Assembly (NCBI GenBank): GCA_030407315.1
Contig: JALQPE010000012.1
Span: 186,001-250,000, forward strand
Direction: 5' to 3'
DNA: 64,000 nt
Origin: Asparagopsis taxiformis
Taxonomy: Eukaryota > Rhodophyta > Florideophyceae > Bonnemaisoniales > Bonnemaisoniaceae
In this document: piece after piece, positions 9,013 through 18,638 of the stretch
Numbering within the stretch: position 1 is the stretch's first letter
Layout: every line of letters starts with the position of its first letter
Notes under the pieces: model-generated
Seen by the model: only the letters and a program-made list of their open reading frames with translations
The model's database searches: none
Told to the model about the DNA's origin: nothing
Translations under genes and position numbers: made by a program

Positions 9013-12000
9013 ATGGCTTCACGAAGCGCCGCACTGGCTCTCCGTCGCGTCATGGTGCTTCACAGATGCCAATCCCGCGCTTTGGCCACGAAAGCCCGTT
9101 CCGCCACCCCGACGCTCGCCGGTACCAAGCTCGATCCCAGCGAGAGTTTCTTGACCGGCACCAATGCAACCGTTCTGGAAGAAATGTACGAGCGCTACAG
9201 GCACGATCCCAACTCGGTGCATGCCTCGTGGACTACATTTTTTCACAACCTCGAAATTGGTGTGTCCCCAGGCGAGGCAGTAGAACTTGTGCGCGTCAAT
9301 CGCAACAAATTAGGCTCCGTACCGGCCGGTCTCGCCCCGGGGAAGGATCTCTTCCAGATTTCGCAGGACACCATTCAGCTCATGAGTATGATTCGCGCCT
9401 ATCGTCATCGAGGCCATCTGGTTGCAGATCTTGACCCCCTCAAGATGAGCAGTCAGACCCAGCGCGGTGATAGTCCAGATCCCTTCAAAATTCGTCGAGA
9501 AAGTGAACCGTCCCATTATGGATTCACCGAAGCTGATATGGAGCGTGAATTTGTCGTTCTAGGTGAGCTCCCCGGTCCACCGGTGCGCCGTCTTCGCGAA
9601 ATTGTAGACTTGCTGAAGAAAGCATATTGCGGCAAGATTGGCACAGAATACAGACATATGCTTTCTAGAGACGAAAAGTTCTGGATCGGAAATGTCTTGG
9701 AGACTGAAATTGACAACAAGTTTTCCGTTGACGAGAAGAAGCAAATTCTCAAGAATCTCGCAGAGGGAGAGCTCTTTGAGCTCTTCTTGGCTAAGAAGCA
9801 CAATACTGCTAAACGATTCGGTCTCGAAGGCGGTGAATCACTCATTCCTGGCTTGCAGGCCATGATTGATCACGGTTCACAACTTGGAGTGGAGAATGTC
9901 GTCTTGGGAATGCCGCATAGAGGTCGTCTCAACGTTCTGGGCAATGTTGCTGACAAGCCTCTAGAACAAATTTTCCATGAGTTTGTTCCACATGAAGATC
10001 CGTTTGCAGACAGCTACCTCGGAAGTGGTGACGTGAAGTACCATCTTGGTACAAGCACGACGTGTCGTATGCCATCTGGTAATACAGTTCACTTCTCATT
10101 GCTCGCAAATCCAAGCCATCTTGAAGCTGTGGACCCAGTTGTGGTCGGTAAAACTCGAGCCAAACAATTCTTCCTCGACGACTTTAGTCGAGAGAAAACC
10201 ATGGCTCTCATGCTTCACGGCGATGCCTCTTTTGCCGGACAAGGTGTTGTTGCTGAGACGCTCGAGCTTTCTGACTTGAGAGACTATACAACGGGCGGAA
10301 CGGTGCACGTGGTCGTTAACAACCAAATTGGTTTCACGACTGATCCCCGCGAAGCACGGTCCTCTCCGTATCCAACTGATGTTGCAAAGACGGTGGGAAT
10401 TCCAATTTTCCATGTTAACGGTGATTGTCCCGAATCTGTCGTCAAGGTCTGCAAAATCGCAATTGAATACCGTCAGCGATTCCAGAAAGATGTTGTCGTT
10501 GATCTGTTTTGCTACAGGAGGCATGGTCACAACGAACTGGATCAACCCATGTTCACGCAGCCCCATATGTACAAATTGATCAAGCAACATGATACTCCGC
10601 TCACAAACTATGGAAAGCAGCTTATTTCAGAGGGTGTGATCACTGAGGCAGAATTCAAGGATCTCAAAGACTCTGTGAACGCAAACTTGCAAAAGAAGTT
10701 TGAAATGGGTAAGAACTGGGAACCTAGACATCAAGATTGGCTATCATCGCATTGGCAAGGCATGAAGAGCGAAGCACAGCACAGCCCCGCACAGTCGACC
10801 GGTGTTAACATCTCTAAACTGCGCGATATTGGTCTGCGCCATTGCCAAGTTCCGGAAGGATTCAAGCTACATTCTATTCTTGTCAAACAATTTGCGGACC
10901 GTCGCAAATCAATCGAGATGGGTGAAGGTATATTGTGGGCTACTGCAGAGGCGCTCGCTATTGGAAGTCTTCTGCTTGAAGATTACGCAGTCAGGCTGTC
11001 GGGCCAGGATTGTGAGAGAGGAACATTCTCGCATAGACACGCTGTTCTGCACAATCAGGATGAGGATGGTATTTACGTACCTTTGAATGATATGAAGTTG
11101 GGCTCGCAAGCACACTTCCAGGTTTGTAATTCCAACTTGTCAGAAATGGCTGTACTAGGGTTCGAGACGGGATATTCCCTTGAATCGCCAAAGTCATTGG
11201 TAATGTGGGAGGCCCAGTTTGGCGATTTCGCCAATGGAGCTCAAGTTATTATTGACACATTCATTGCCGCTGGTGAGCGTAAGTGGCGTCGACAGTCTGG
11301 TCTCACTCTGCTTCTTCCTCATGGATACGAAGGCCAAGGACCTGAACATTCATCAGCCCGTCTTGAGCGCTTCTTACAGATGTGTGACGATGACCCAGAT
11401 GTAGCTCCGGACATGAACCCGGATGTCACCAAGCAAATTCAAGACTGCAACTGGCAGGTTGTGAATGCATCCACACCTGCAAACTATTTCCACGTTTTGC
11501 GGCGTCAGGTCAAGCGCGAGTTCCGTAAGCCACTCATTGTGATGACTCCGAAATCACTCCTTCGTGACAACATGTGCCGAAGTACTCTTAGCGAGTTTGG
11601 CGAGGGTACCTACTTCAGGAGAGTGATTCCCGAGGAAAGCTCGTCGCTCGCTCCGAAAGAAAACATTCGTCGCGTCGTTTTCTGCAGCGGAAAAGTGTAC
11701 TATGATATATTGAAGGAACGCAGTTTGCGTAATGTCGATGACATTGCAATTGCTCGTGTAGAACAGATCTCGCCATTCCCATTCGATCTTGTCGCCCAAG
11801 AGGCGGCAAAGTACCCTAATGCGGAACTTGTGTGGCGCCAAGAAGAAAGTAAGAACATGGGAGCGTGGGCATATGTGCAGCCGCGCTTCACTACTGCATT
11901 ACGGGTACTGAACAATGACGAGGCTAGATCGCAACTTCGCTATATTGGACGCGACCCGTCTGCCGCACCAGCAACTGGCTCCAATATCACGCATCAACAA

Positions 12001-12036
12001 GAGCAAGCAACGTTGAACGAGGAGACCTTTGCTTGA
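9013..12036 (+). CDS. OGDH: 2-oxoglutarate dehydrogenase E1 component, mitochondrial
   Basis: A full-length 1007-residue thiamine-diphosphate enzyme that decarboxylates 2-oxoglutarate in the citric acid cycle and passes the succinyl group to E2. The N-terminus is a mitochondrial presequence (Ala, Arg, Ser, no acids in the first 30 residues). The E2-contact segment with YERYRHDPNSVHASW follows. Active-site motifs are intact: GMPHRGRLNVLG near 298, GDASFAGQG near 403 and VVNNQIGF near 435 (the ThDP/Mg site), and HGYEGQGPEHSSARLERF near 770. The protein ends with an ordinary transketolase C-domain. It is intronless, unlike animal OGDH. Length and all motifs agree with the family. Confidence 0.97.
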   Translation: MASRSAALALRRVMVLHRCQSRALATKARSATPTLAGTKLDPSESFLTGTNATVLEEMYERYRHDPNSVHASWTTFFHNLEIGVSPGEAVELVRVNRNKLGSVPAGLAPGKDLFQISQDTIQLMSMIRAYRHRGHLVADLDPLKMSSQTQRGDSPDPFKIRRESEPSHYGFTEADMEREFVVLGELPGPPVRRLREIVDLLKKAYCGKIGTEYRHMLSRDEKFWIGNVLETEIDNKFSVDEKKQILKNLAEGELFELFLAKKHNTAKRFGLEGGESLIPGLQAMIDHGSQLGVENVVLGMPHRGRLNVLGNVADKPLEQIFHEFVPHEDPFADSYLGSGDVKYHLGTSTTCRMPSGNTVHFSLLANPSHLEAVDPVVVGKTRAKQFFLDDFSREKTMALMLHGDASFAGQGVVAETLELSDLRDYTTGGTVHVVVNNQIGFTTDPREARSSPYPTDVAKTVGIPIFHVNGDCPESVVKVCKIAIEYRQRFQKDVVVDLFCYRRHGHNELDQPMFTQPHMYKLIKQHDTPLTNYGKQLISEGVITEAEFKDLKDSVNANLQKKFEMGKNWEPRHQDWLSSHWQGMKSEAQHSPAQSTGVNISKLRDIGLRHCQVPEGFKLHSILVKQFADRRKSIEMGEGILWATAEALAIGSLLLEDYAVRLSGQDCERGTFSHRHAVLHNQDEDGIYVPLNDMKLGSQAHFQVCNSNLSEMAVLGFETGYSLESPKSLVMWEAQFGDFANGAQVIIDTFIAAGERKWRRQSGLTLLLPHGYEGQGPEHSSARLERFLQMCDDDPDVAPDMNPDVTKQIQDCNWQVVNASTPANYFHVLRRQVKREFRKPLIVMTPKSLLRDNMCRSTLSEFGEGTYFRRVIPEESSSLAPKENIRRVVFCSGKVYYDILKERSLRNVDDIAIARVEQISPFPFDLVAQEAAKYPNAELVWRQEESKNMGAWAYVQPRFTTALRVLNNDEARSQLRYIGRDPSAAPATGSNITHQQEQATLNEETFA

Positions 12037-12125
12037 GATAGCTGATACAGTCGTAAACGGTTTGCTCATGATTTTGTAATAGACTACTAGACGAATTTCG
12101 GTAAAACGCTATGCTGGCGAAACAG

Positions 12126-12515
12126 CTACTCCTTTTTCTGATGAGTGGAAGAGTGCGGTGGCTGACCAGTATGGGCCGGATGAAGATCTGACGCGGAGAG
12201 AGCTGCCGAAACGTCGTCCTTATATCGCGACCATGCAAACGCCACTGCGCAGAAAGATAAGAGCAACATCGACAGTAGTACGGTGTATAACATCCTCTGA
12301 AGTTGGTAACAATGCACAGTTATCAAGTTAGAATGTGTGCATTGATACAGCATGAACGTGGTCGTATGTGAGATGTTTGATAGACTTACTGTATCTTTAT
12401 CGTCTTGTGTTTCGAAGGCGGGAGTTGCCAAAGAATCTTTAGAATCGCCGAGCAATGCACTGAAAAGCCGTCGATCATCTGTGGAAAGCTGAGTGATTAC
12501 GGTGGACCAAGACAT
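12126..12515 (-). CDS. Spliced single-TM microprotein
   Basis: Two exons, 12515-12390 and 12296-12126, with a 93-nt intron (GTAAGT start, CTAAC motif, TTCAG end, phase 0) encode 98 residues. Read unspliced, the frame also stays open but inserts 31 residues of intron-like sequence. Residues 1-42 are polar (MSWSTVITQLSTDDRRLF...). One TM helix follows (MLYTVLLSMLLLSFCAVAFAW), then a short polar tail ending QKKE. It has no signal peptide, so a membrane protein with a cytosolic N-terminus is likely. I do not recognise the family. The gene lies tail-to-tail with OGDH, about 90 bp away. Confidence 0.6.
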   Translation of the reverse strand: MSWSTVITQLSTDDRRLFSALLGDSKDSLATPAFETQDDKDTVSLSNISHTTTFMLYQCTHSNLITVHCYQLQRMLYTVLLSMLLLSFCAVAFAWSRYKDDVSAALSASDLHPAHTGQPPHSSTHQKKE

Positions 12516-12917
12516 CCTAGTGTGATTTGGATCGGTAGAGCAAAGGTGATGGTCAGAAAGGTCCTACAAGTTGAACGTGTGCGTTGGTAACAATGCAATG
12601 CCGATCTAGATGTCTGTGATATAATAATTTGCGCAGATGCGAAGCGTGGTCCGCTCAAATTTTGTCGCATTCAAACAATTCGATGTGCGTGATGCCGTCT
12701 ATCAAGACAGAATTGTCAAGTCTCACTGATTACGAGGAGAAGTTCGAGAAGAAGAAACGAGTTGGTCTCTACCTCTATTTTCCCTCAATAGCGCAATTTC
12801 TCACCTACAGTAACCCCCGAGTGTACACATGTAATCGCATCTCCCATGATCTCTATATTATCAATCACCGTCCCACAAAACATCAGCAACCCTTACCAGC
12901 TATCCATCATCAACTCT
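12516..12917. promoter_or_regulatory. Divergent intergenic region, 402 bp
   Basis: Separates the minus-strand microprotein gene from the plus-strand carrier gene and should hold both promoters. No clear motif or further gene was seen. The carrier frame is open upstream of my start, from an ATG at 12846. Confidence 0.35.
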
Positions 12918-14198
12918 ATGATTCTACTCTTCTGCTCCACGCCATCATTTCACCTTCATTCAGCCTCACGACTAAAATGTAGCCCCCATGGACCCATCCA
13001 CGTACGCAAATCAAATGCACCGCAAGTCCGATATGCACGCAAACAATCAACCATATACGCAAGCGATCAATCCAGACCAAATGGCTCCGCCCGTCTCCTC
13101 AGTCAAGCTGCGGGCGGTAGAGGATCTCTCAGCGTGGAATTCCTCTCTGTTTCCGGTGCCCTTGCGACATTAATCGGCGTTGCCGTACTTGTTCCCATCA
13201 TCACAGGTCATGTGTCCGCGAATGTAATTCAACATCCAATATTCCGAACATCATGCGCCGCCGTAACTTCTTTTTCGTACGCTTTGCTTCTTGCCCGATT
13301 CGATCTGCAAAAGGCCAACAATCTCAGATTAACCATTGTCTTCAGTCTGCTCATGCGCTTCATTTGCATCCCCGTTTTATCGCATATTGTTGCAATTGCG
13401 GGATACGCATTGGGGAGAATGAGTACCGCAAAGACAGCTGCTGCTGTCGCTGCTGCAAAAGCACCCGCAACTGCAAAAGCCACTGCTGCTAGTCTTTCTC
13501 TACCCGCTGCTGTCCTCTCGTCGCTATTTCTGCTTTCAACTACTCCCGTTGGATATTCGCCATCTGCCGCCATGCTGTCACGTCATATACACACAACGCT
13601 CATGGCAATTCTAACGACATTAACCTTACTATTCTTTCCGTTACTACCGTGTATATCGCATCGTGTCAGTCTATGGGCGCACAGTTCTGCATTATTGAAC
13701 ATTGGTGCGATACTTCCAAAAGTAGCACCGCCGCCATCGGTGCCTCTGCTACTCGTCACTACAACGATACCAGTCATGCTCGGATTGATGACGAACAGGT
13801 TGTTACCACGGCGCTGGGCAGCGATAGGCGGTTTTGTAGCGCTTCCCATCGCGTGGACATGTTCTCTATTGCTGCTTGCGTCAGCAGTGGGCTCCGTTGT
13901 GAGCGGAAGTATGACAGGGCTTGTAGGAAGTGTCGGGCTGTGTGCAGGTGTTGGAGCAATGATGGTGTTACTGGGACGCGCTCTAGCGTGCGCATTGTTG
14001 CTGGACTACCGTGCGGAGCGAACTTTGATGCTGTATTTATGCACACAGGGAGCTGTGGTGGGTGTGGGTGTTGCGCCGGTTGGTTTTGCGTCTGCTCCGC
14101 TGGTCGCCTCGGCGTTGGTGGGGCTCATCTTCACAATTGTTATGGGGCGCTTATGGAGCCATGTTATTATTCGTACAAGTAGAGATGTGATTTTGTAG
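12918..14198 (+). CDS. BASS (bile acid:sodium symporter)-like membrane carrier, probably plastid
   Basis: About 426 residues with a basic, Ser-rich N-terminal presequence (to about residue 75) and then nine or ten hydrophobic helices. The segment LSLPAAVLSSLFLLSTTPVGYSP, followed by AAMLSRHIHTTLMAI and LFFPLLP, matches the BASS core, where a G-x-x-P-G-G unwound helix is followed by (A/S)..a-x-G-(N/D) and a TP-ending helix. The Gly-rich crossing motifs are degenerate, so substrate and sodium coupling cannot be inferred. Plant BASS proteins move pyruvate, 2-keto acids or glucosinolate precursors across the plastid envelope. An Ala/Lys repeat (about residues 185-205) forms the loop before that helix. 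An alternative start at 12846 is possible. Confidence 0.62.
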   Translation: MILLFCSTPSFHLHSASRLKCSPHGPIHVRKSNAPQVRYARKQSTIYASDQSRPNGSARLLSQAAGGRGSLSVEFLSVSGALATLIGVAVLVPIITGHVSANVIQHPIFRTSCAAVTSFSYALLLARFDLQKANNLRLTIVFSLLMRFICIPVLSHIVAIAGYALGRMSTAKTAAAVAAAKAPATAKATAASLSLPAAVLSSLFLLSTTPVGYSPSAAMLSRHIHTTLMAILTTLTLLFFPLLPCISHRVSLWAHSSALLNIGAILPKVAPPPSVPLLLVTTTIPVMLGLMTNRLLPRRWAAIGGFVALPIAWTCSLLLLASAVGSVVSGSMTGLVGSVGLCAGVGAMMVLLGRALACALLLDYRAERTLMLYLCTQGAVVGVGVAPVGFASAPLVASALVGLIFTIVMGRLWSHVIIRTSRDVIL

Positions 14199-14568
14199 AT
14201 TGCTCAGTCGCTGTGCTATCTCGATTCATGACTAACATTGGCGTGGCGACCAATTAAGAAAACGTATCAAATTGGCTGTGCGTAGTTGACTTGAAATGAA
14301 CATGTCTCAGAATATTGAGACTTGATGCAATGTCGAGGAAATAATCTCAAAGGCTCTAGACCGTCTGAATAGAGATACTATCAATTCAGAGGCTGTGGTA
14401 ATTAATACCCATCTAGAAGTGTTTACCATTCGACTTGGTTGCATTTGTCACAAGATGGAACGCTCAATCAAAGGCTCACAATGTTGGGCAACTTCTATGG
14501 TCTATCTGGGAAAAACTGCAAAGCTGTTCCTTCGAATTTGCAACCGCATCATCTGATTGAACAGCGTC
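14199..14568. other. Intergenic region, 370 bp
   Basis: Between two plus-strand genes. No frame or RNA gene recognised. It presumably holds the 3' end of the carrier gene and the promoter of the next gene. Confidence 0.35.
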
Positions 14569-15285
14569 ATGAAACTTCCATTTCACTTGCTGCAGTTTGT
14601 CCTAATCATGACATGCACAAGAAGCGAAAGTCGGATGATGTCGTTGATGGCGCCATTCAATCTGGGCGTTGACGAAACAGTACAACAAGAGCATATCTCA
14701 ATGCGTCAGGAAGGTGGCTTTGTCGACTCTGTTGAAGAACAAAACCTACCCGTGCAGCCAGATGGGATGGTACAGATTCTACTGAGTATAATAGTAGTGG
14801 AAAGCAACTTCACGCCCGAGCTAAACGACAACGTGATAGAGTGTCTAGCGCGACAGACGGGTACGAGTCGCGAAGCATGGGGAGTATTTGGGATACATCG
14901 CTTTGCACCCGGTGTGCTTCAAGCAGAGTATTACACATCGACGAGCTCGAGAAATTCGGAGGCCTTTGCGGAGCTCGCGGATCGGTACGTTCGGGACGGC
15001 AATTTGACGACGTGCGTTGTTGAAATGGGCAGTAGTGATGCGGCCATTATTTTCGGAAGAGGTTCTATAGAGCCGCGTCTGGGCGAAATTTCCACGGCGG
15101 GCGCTGGAGGCGCTGTATGGATTGTCGCGGCGCTACTGGGTATACTTTGTTTTGTTGGTTTAGTCTTCGGCGTTTGGTTGGTGATCAACGGAAATCGGAG
15201 CTGGAGGAAAGAAGATTATGCTGACCACGTGCCGATTGTCGGTGAAGCGGAGGAAACGACACGATCGAATGGACTGCAAACCTGA
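14569..15285 (+). CDS. Hypothetical type I membrane protein
   Basis: A 238-residue protein with no recognisable family. I start it at MKLPFHLLQFVLIMTC because this is a good signal peptide; an ATG 12 bases upstream is also in frame. A luminal domain of about 155 residues follows, with a predicted glycosylation sequon (NFT) and one Cys pair candidate. A Gly/Ala-rich TM helix lies at about 188-210 (GGAVWIVAALLGILCFVGLVFG), then a 28-residue charged cytosolic tail. The luminal part shows alternating strand and helix character (ILLSIIVVESNFTPELNDNVIECLAR), resembling small receptor or SEA-like modules, but no domain can be claimed. Confidence 0.6.
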   Translation: MKLPFHLLQFVLIMTCTRSESRMMSLMAPFNLGVDETVQQEHISMRQEGGFVDSVEEQNLPVQPDGMVQILLSIIVVESNFTPELNDNVIECLARQTGTSREAWGVFGIHRFAPGVLQAEYYTSTSSRNSEAFAELADRYVRDGNLTTCVVEMGSSDAAIIFGRGSIEPRLGEISTAGAGGAVWIVAALLGILCFVGLVFGVWLVINGNRSWRKEDYADHVPIVGEAEETTRSNGLQT

Positions 15286-15533
15286 CAACGAACAGTCAAG
15301 AAACTTGAGGCCACGGCGCGGATTAGCATGATTGTAATTCCAATAAAAATAGCGCACATGAATCGAATAACAGAAAATGCGTGTTTCACAGCCAATCAGC
15401 ATTGTAGATGCAAAATATCACATTTATTCAAAGAAAACACGGGACAACACTATCGACGCATGCTACATATCTCAACCGTCATCATCCGCACCATCTGACT
15501 GCAGCCAAGTCTCCCACAGTCACATCCACAATC

Positions 15534-16493
15534 ATGTCCATCCGCGCCGCGCTAGATATCGGCTCTTCCCAACACAAACTCGTCGTAGCCAAGGTAGCCG
15601 CCGACCGCACTGCCCCAATAACCATTCTCTACTCTACGGCCATCCGAGTTCCACTGGCCGATTCTCTCACGACAAGCAACACACTGCCCGACTCCATCCT
15701 AGCACAATGCACGACGGCAATCCAGCAGCTCATCTCACTGGCACGAGAGCATGGCGCGACGGAGTACGCCGCCATCGCGACGGAAATATTCCGCTCGTCC
15801 AGCAACGGACTGCGCCATCTCAGCCGTATTTGCGAGCAAGAATCGCTCCCACTAGCGCTTCTATCGCCGTTTGAAGAAGGCGTGCTCTCCTTCCGCGCCG
15901 CGGCCCGTCTGTGCACCCACGTCCACGCGCGCCAAGTCGTCGTCTGGGACTCTGGCGGCGCGTCGTCGCAATGGACGCACCAGCAGCACCGCATGCACGT
16001 GCATGCCATCCGTCTCGGATCCGCCAGTATGCGCGCCGTTGCTAGACGATTTGCGCATGCTGGCGATCTGGTGCAGCTGCTCAGAGCGTATGTGCGTGCC
16101 GTTGCGACGCCCATGTCGGAGGCGCTTGCGCAAAAGGTGGCGGCTGGCGCTGTGTGCGGTATCGGCGGCGCTTCGAGTATGTTCGCGTTGGCCGCGGAGA
16201 AGGTCGGTAATGTTGTTATTACCGCTGATGCGGTGCAGATGGTGGTGAATGGTTTGCGCGTGCATGATGATGTGATGCCAAAGATGGTGCTTTTGTCGGA
16301 GCTAATGAATGTGTATGCGATACGTGCTGTCAAGTATGTGCCGGCGAATGGGAGTTGCTGTGCTATGATTACATCGGATGATGCCAGGTTCTGGAAGAGT
16401 GCTAGCAGTGATGCTTATTGTGATAGCACACAAGCGGCGGCGGAAGAAGTGTTTGTGGAAAGCGCTTGTGGTAGCGTGACGCCTTCGTGTTGA
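15534..16493 (+). CDS. Ppx/GppA-family phosphatase (exopolyphosphatase-like)
   Basis: A 319-residue member of the ASKHA-fold Ppx/GppA family, which hydrolyses polyphosphate or pppGpp. The phosphate-1 motif is ALDIGSSQHKLVVAKV at residues 6-21. ATEIFRSSSNG is the family A-T-(x)-A-x-R-x-A-x-N-G motif. VVWDSGGASSQW is the phosphate-2 motif (family DIGGGSTE); the first Gly is Ser and the catalytic-region Glu is Gln/Trp here, so substrate handling may differ. A final GIGGASSMF segment completes the adenosine-type motif. There is no HD domain, so it resembles the short Ppx form. The start MSIRAALDIG places the motif at the N-terminus as in relatives. Confidence 0.72.
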   Translation: MSIRAALDIGSSQHKLVVAKVAADRTAPITILYSTAIRVPLADSLTTSNTLPDSILAQCTTAIQQLISLAREHGATEYAAIATEIFRSSSNGLRHLSRICEQESLPLALLSPFEEGVLSFRAAARLCTHVHARQVVVWDSGGASSQWTHQQHRMHVHAIRLGSASMRAVARRFAHAGDLVQLLRAYVRAVATPMSEALAQKVAAGAVCGIGGASSMFALAAEKVGNVVITADAVQMVVNGLRVHDDVMPKMVLLSELMNVYAIRAVKYVPANGSCCAMITSDDARFWKSASSDAYCDSTQAAAEEVFVESACGSVTPSC

Positions 16494-16571
16494 TATCGTG
16501 TACAATGATTATAATATGTTTTCCCAACAATAGATGCTTAGAGTGCGTCCAACCCGTTTACTACGTTACAC

Positions 16572-18065
16572 TCAGTTGATCAAAGGCGCATGGTCCAGCG
16601 CGAGTTGTTTGTGCTTGACTGCTTCCAGGGTGTCCAGCATGGCACCGAGAGCCCAGCCGAGCATATGTTCTCCCACAAACTGTTCAAAACGGATAGAAAT
16701 CTTACGAGACGGCGAAAAGTCGTCTGTAAGATCCTTGACAATCGCATAGATGTATGAAAATTCAGCACATGCTTCATCAAAGTCTTCTTCAATTTCCATA
16801 TCTGGGCTGCTTTCACATAGTCTCTTCCCCTTTGCGACCAATTCTTCCTTGATCGGATTTGCGGGTAGACCCAGCTTGACTGTGCGGTCATAAAAGTATG
16901 CAAATGCGTAAAATGTATTACCACTGGCCATTTCACTTTCTACCGCCTGAATGCCGCCAAAACTTCCAATCACCAGCTCGGCGCTCGCAACACATCTGGC
17001 AAAATCACCATCGCCCGTTGTTGTGATTGTTTTCGACTCCTCAGACCCTGGAACTCCAAGTCGCAGTTTCTTGTTCTCAAACACCTTCCCCTTTCGGAAA
17101 CATGGATTTCCGATATCCAACACACCTTCCTGTTCAAACAGCAAGTACAACTTCTTTGTAAAGTCGAAAAGTCCCATACCCAGCTGACTCTTGGCATACA
17201 CATTGTACGATTGGCCGAATACTTTCACCTCAGAAATCGAACCTACCCAACTGGCTGCATGTGGATTATTTTTGGAACCTTCATCAACACTCGGTACACT
17301 TTCATCGCTCTGAAATGCAAGTTGCATACTGGCACCGCCAAGCTCCATTGTACCAACAAATTTCTTCTCCACGTCCTTCTCATTACGCCCATGCAACTTT
17401 CCAGTCAGGTAATTGACAGTAGTCCACCCATGAACGGCCTCCTGCACATCATCCAAAATTGAAACCCATGAATCCTCAAACAGAAACTCAGATTCTCTCA
17501 GCGCAACGCGCGCCTGTTCCAATGCACGTTCAGACCGTTCAATACCCAACAAGCGCAAACCAGCGGTGGCGTGAAGCGAAATTGGTGTGACTCGGCGACG
17601 ACGCACGCCAGGAATAGCCTTTTTGACGTTATCCAAAAGCGGTTTGAAGAAATCCTTGCCCATCGCACCGGGATCCATCGCGAGCGATGCAAGGCTCTTC
17701 TTAATGGTAAACATTTTCGTGGAATCGAGCACGAGACGGCCCGCAGACGGATCTTCGTGAAATGCAAATACTTGCGCACGAGTGCCTGTCGATCCGGCGT
17801 CTATCATGATGCCGTACACGCGGCCCTCGGGCGGGAGCTTGGTGGTTATGATCATGTACACAAATATGGCAATTACGGCCATCGCTATCGCGAGGAACGA
17901 CGACATTGCTTGACGCTCTTCTTCGATGATATCGGGCACTGCTTTGGCAGTGTCGGAAAGCGTCGGCACAGCGGGTGTTTGGGTGGATGTCGTGTCATCT
18001 TGGGTTGTGGTTGATGGCGAATTGGCGGGCGGACGCCTTCGTCGACGCACTGTTGGGGCTGACAT
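16572..18065 (-). CDS. GDA1/CD39 nucleoside triphosphate diphosphohydrolase (apyrase)
   Basis: A 497-residue NTPDase. A basic cytosolic tail is followed by a single TM anchor (about 56-75) and a luminal or extracellular catalytic domain, so type II topology. Apyrase conserved regions are visible: ACR1 MIDAGSTGTRAQVF (88-101), ACR2 LHATAGLRLL, ACR3 with WTTVNYLTGKL and ACR4 GTMELGGASMQLAF. The family hydrolyses NDPs and NTPs; Golgi members remove the GDP or UDP left by glycosyltransferases, and the window also holds a nucleotide-sugar transporter. The second C-terminal TM of CD39 is absent, which favours a Golgi GDA1-like enzyme. No intron. Confidence 0.88.
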   Translation of the reverse strand: MSAPTVRRRRRPPANSPSTTTQDDTTSTQTPAVPTLSDTAKAVPDIIEEERQAMSSFLAIAMAVIAIFVYMIITTKLPPEGRVYGIMIDAGSTGTRAQVFAFHEDPSAGRLVLDSTKMFTIKKSLASLAMDPGAMGKDFFKPLLDNVKKAIPGVRRRRVTPISLHATAGLRLLGIERSERALEQARVALRESEFLFEDSWVSILDDVQEAVHGWTTVNYLTGKLHGRNEKDVEKKFVGTMELGGASMQLAFQSDESVPSVDEGSKNNPHAASWVGSISEVKVFGQSYNVYAKSQLGMGLFDFTKKLYLLFEQEGVLDIGNPCFRKGKVFENKKLRLGVPGSEESKTITTTGDGDFARCVASAELVIGSFGGIQAVESEMASGNTFYAFAYFYDRTVKLGLPANPIKEELVAKGKRLCESSPDMEIEEDFDEACAEFSYIYAIVKDLTDDFSPSRKISIRFEQFVGEHMLGWALGAMLDTLEAVKHKQLALDHAPLIN

Positions 18066-18638
18066 TGTTTGAGTGGGAGGCGATGAATGGATCGGGTCGA
18101 ATAGGATTGGGCGAATCGGTAGGTTTTATGCACTGGCCGAACAGTTGATGACTCAACAGATGAGAAAATTTTTAATTCAATCGTCAACTTTTCACGACGT
18201 TCAAGTTCGAAAATGTCAGTGTGACGACCATGAAGCTCAAATCCGATGAGCACTTCGTCAAGACATATCAGGTCAGCGTCTCGCATTCGTAGTTGAAGCA
18301 AAGTTGCCGAAAGCGATGAGAGGGCCGATGGGGAGTCAAAATCTTGTTCACGGTTGCATGCTTTTATCCAAAGTGGGTCTACTTGCGTCAGTCTGACACT
18401 CCATCTTCTGGCATGGCTCTGACGTACAATAAATTGCCCTATAAATTTAGCGGTCAACGGCGATGTCTACGGGCAGATCTTACAAAAGTTGTTGGATAAC
18501 ATTCATCTCTTCCGTTGCCGTCACAGCGCAGCATCACCAGCGGTGTATCGTCTATAACATCGCCGGCTTACGTAACACATAGATAGCTGCCACTCCATCA
18601 TTGTACTTCCAGCGTCTCTACACGAGCCACCGACCATC
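18066..18638. promoter_or_regulatory. Bidirectional promoter region, apyrase and valyl-tRNA synthetase
   Basis: 573 bp between divergent genes. A TATAAAT element lies near 18440. On the minus strand a frame stays open from about 18466 through the apyrase start in another phase; its first ATG is at 18286. I treat it as leader sequence, with an upstream ORF possible. Confidence 0.45.

Noticed and set aside
15629..16333. Minus-strand 234-codon frame
   Set aside because: Antisense to the Ppx/GppA gene, Cys/Thr/Arg-rich and without a domain.
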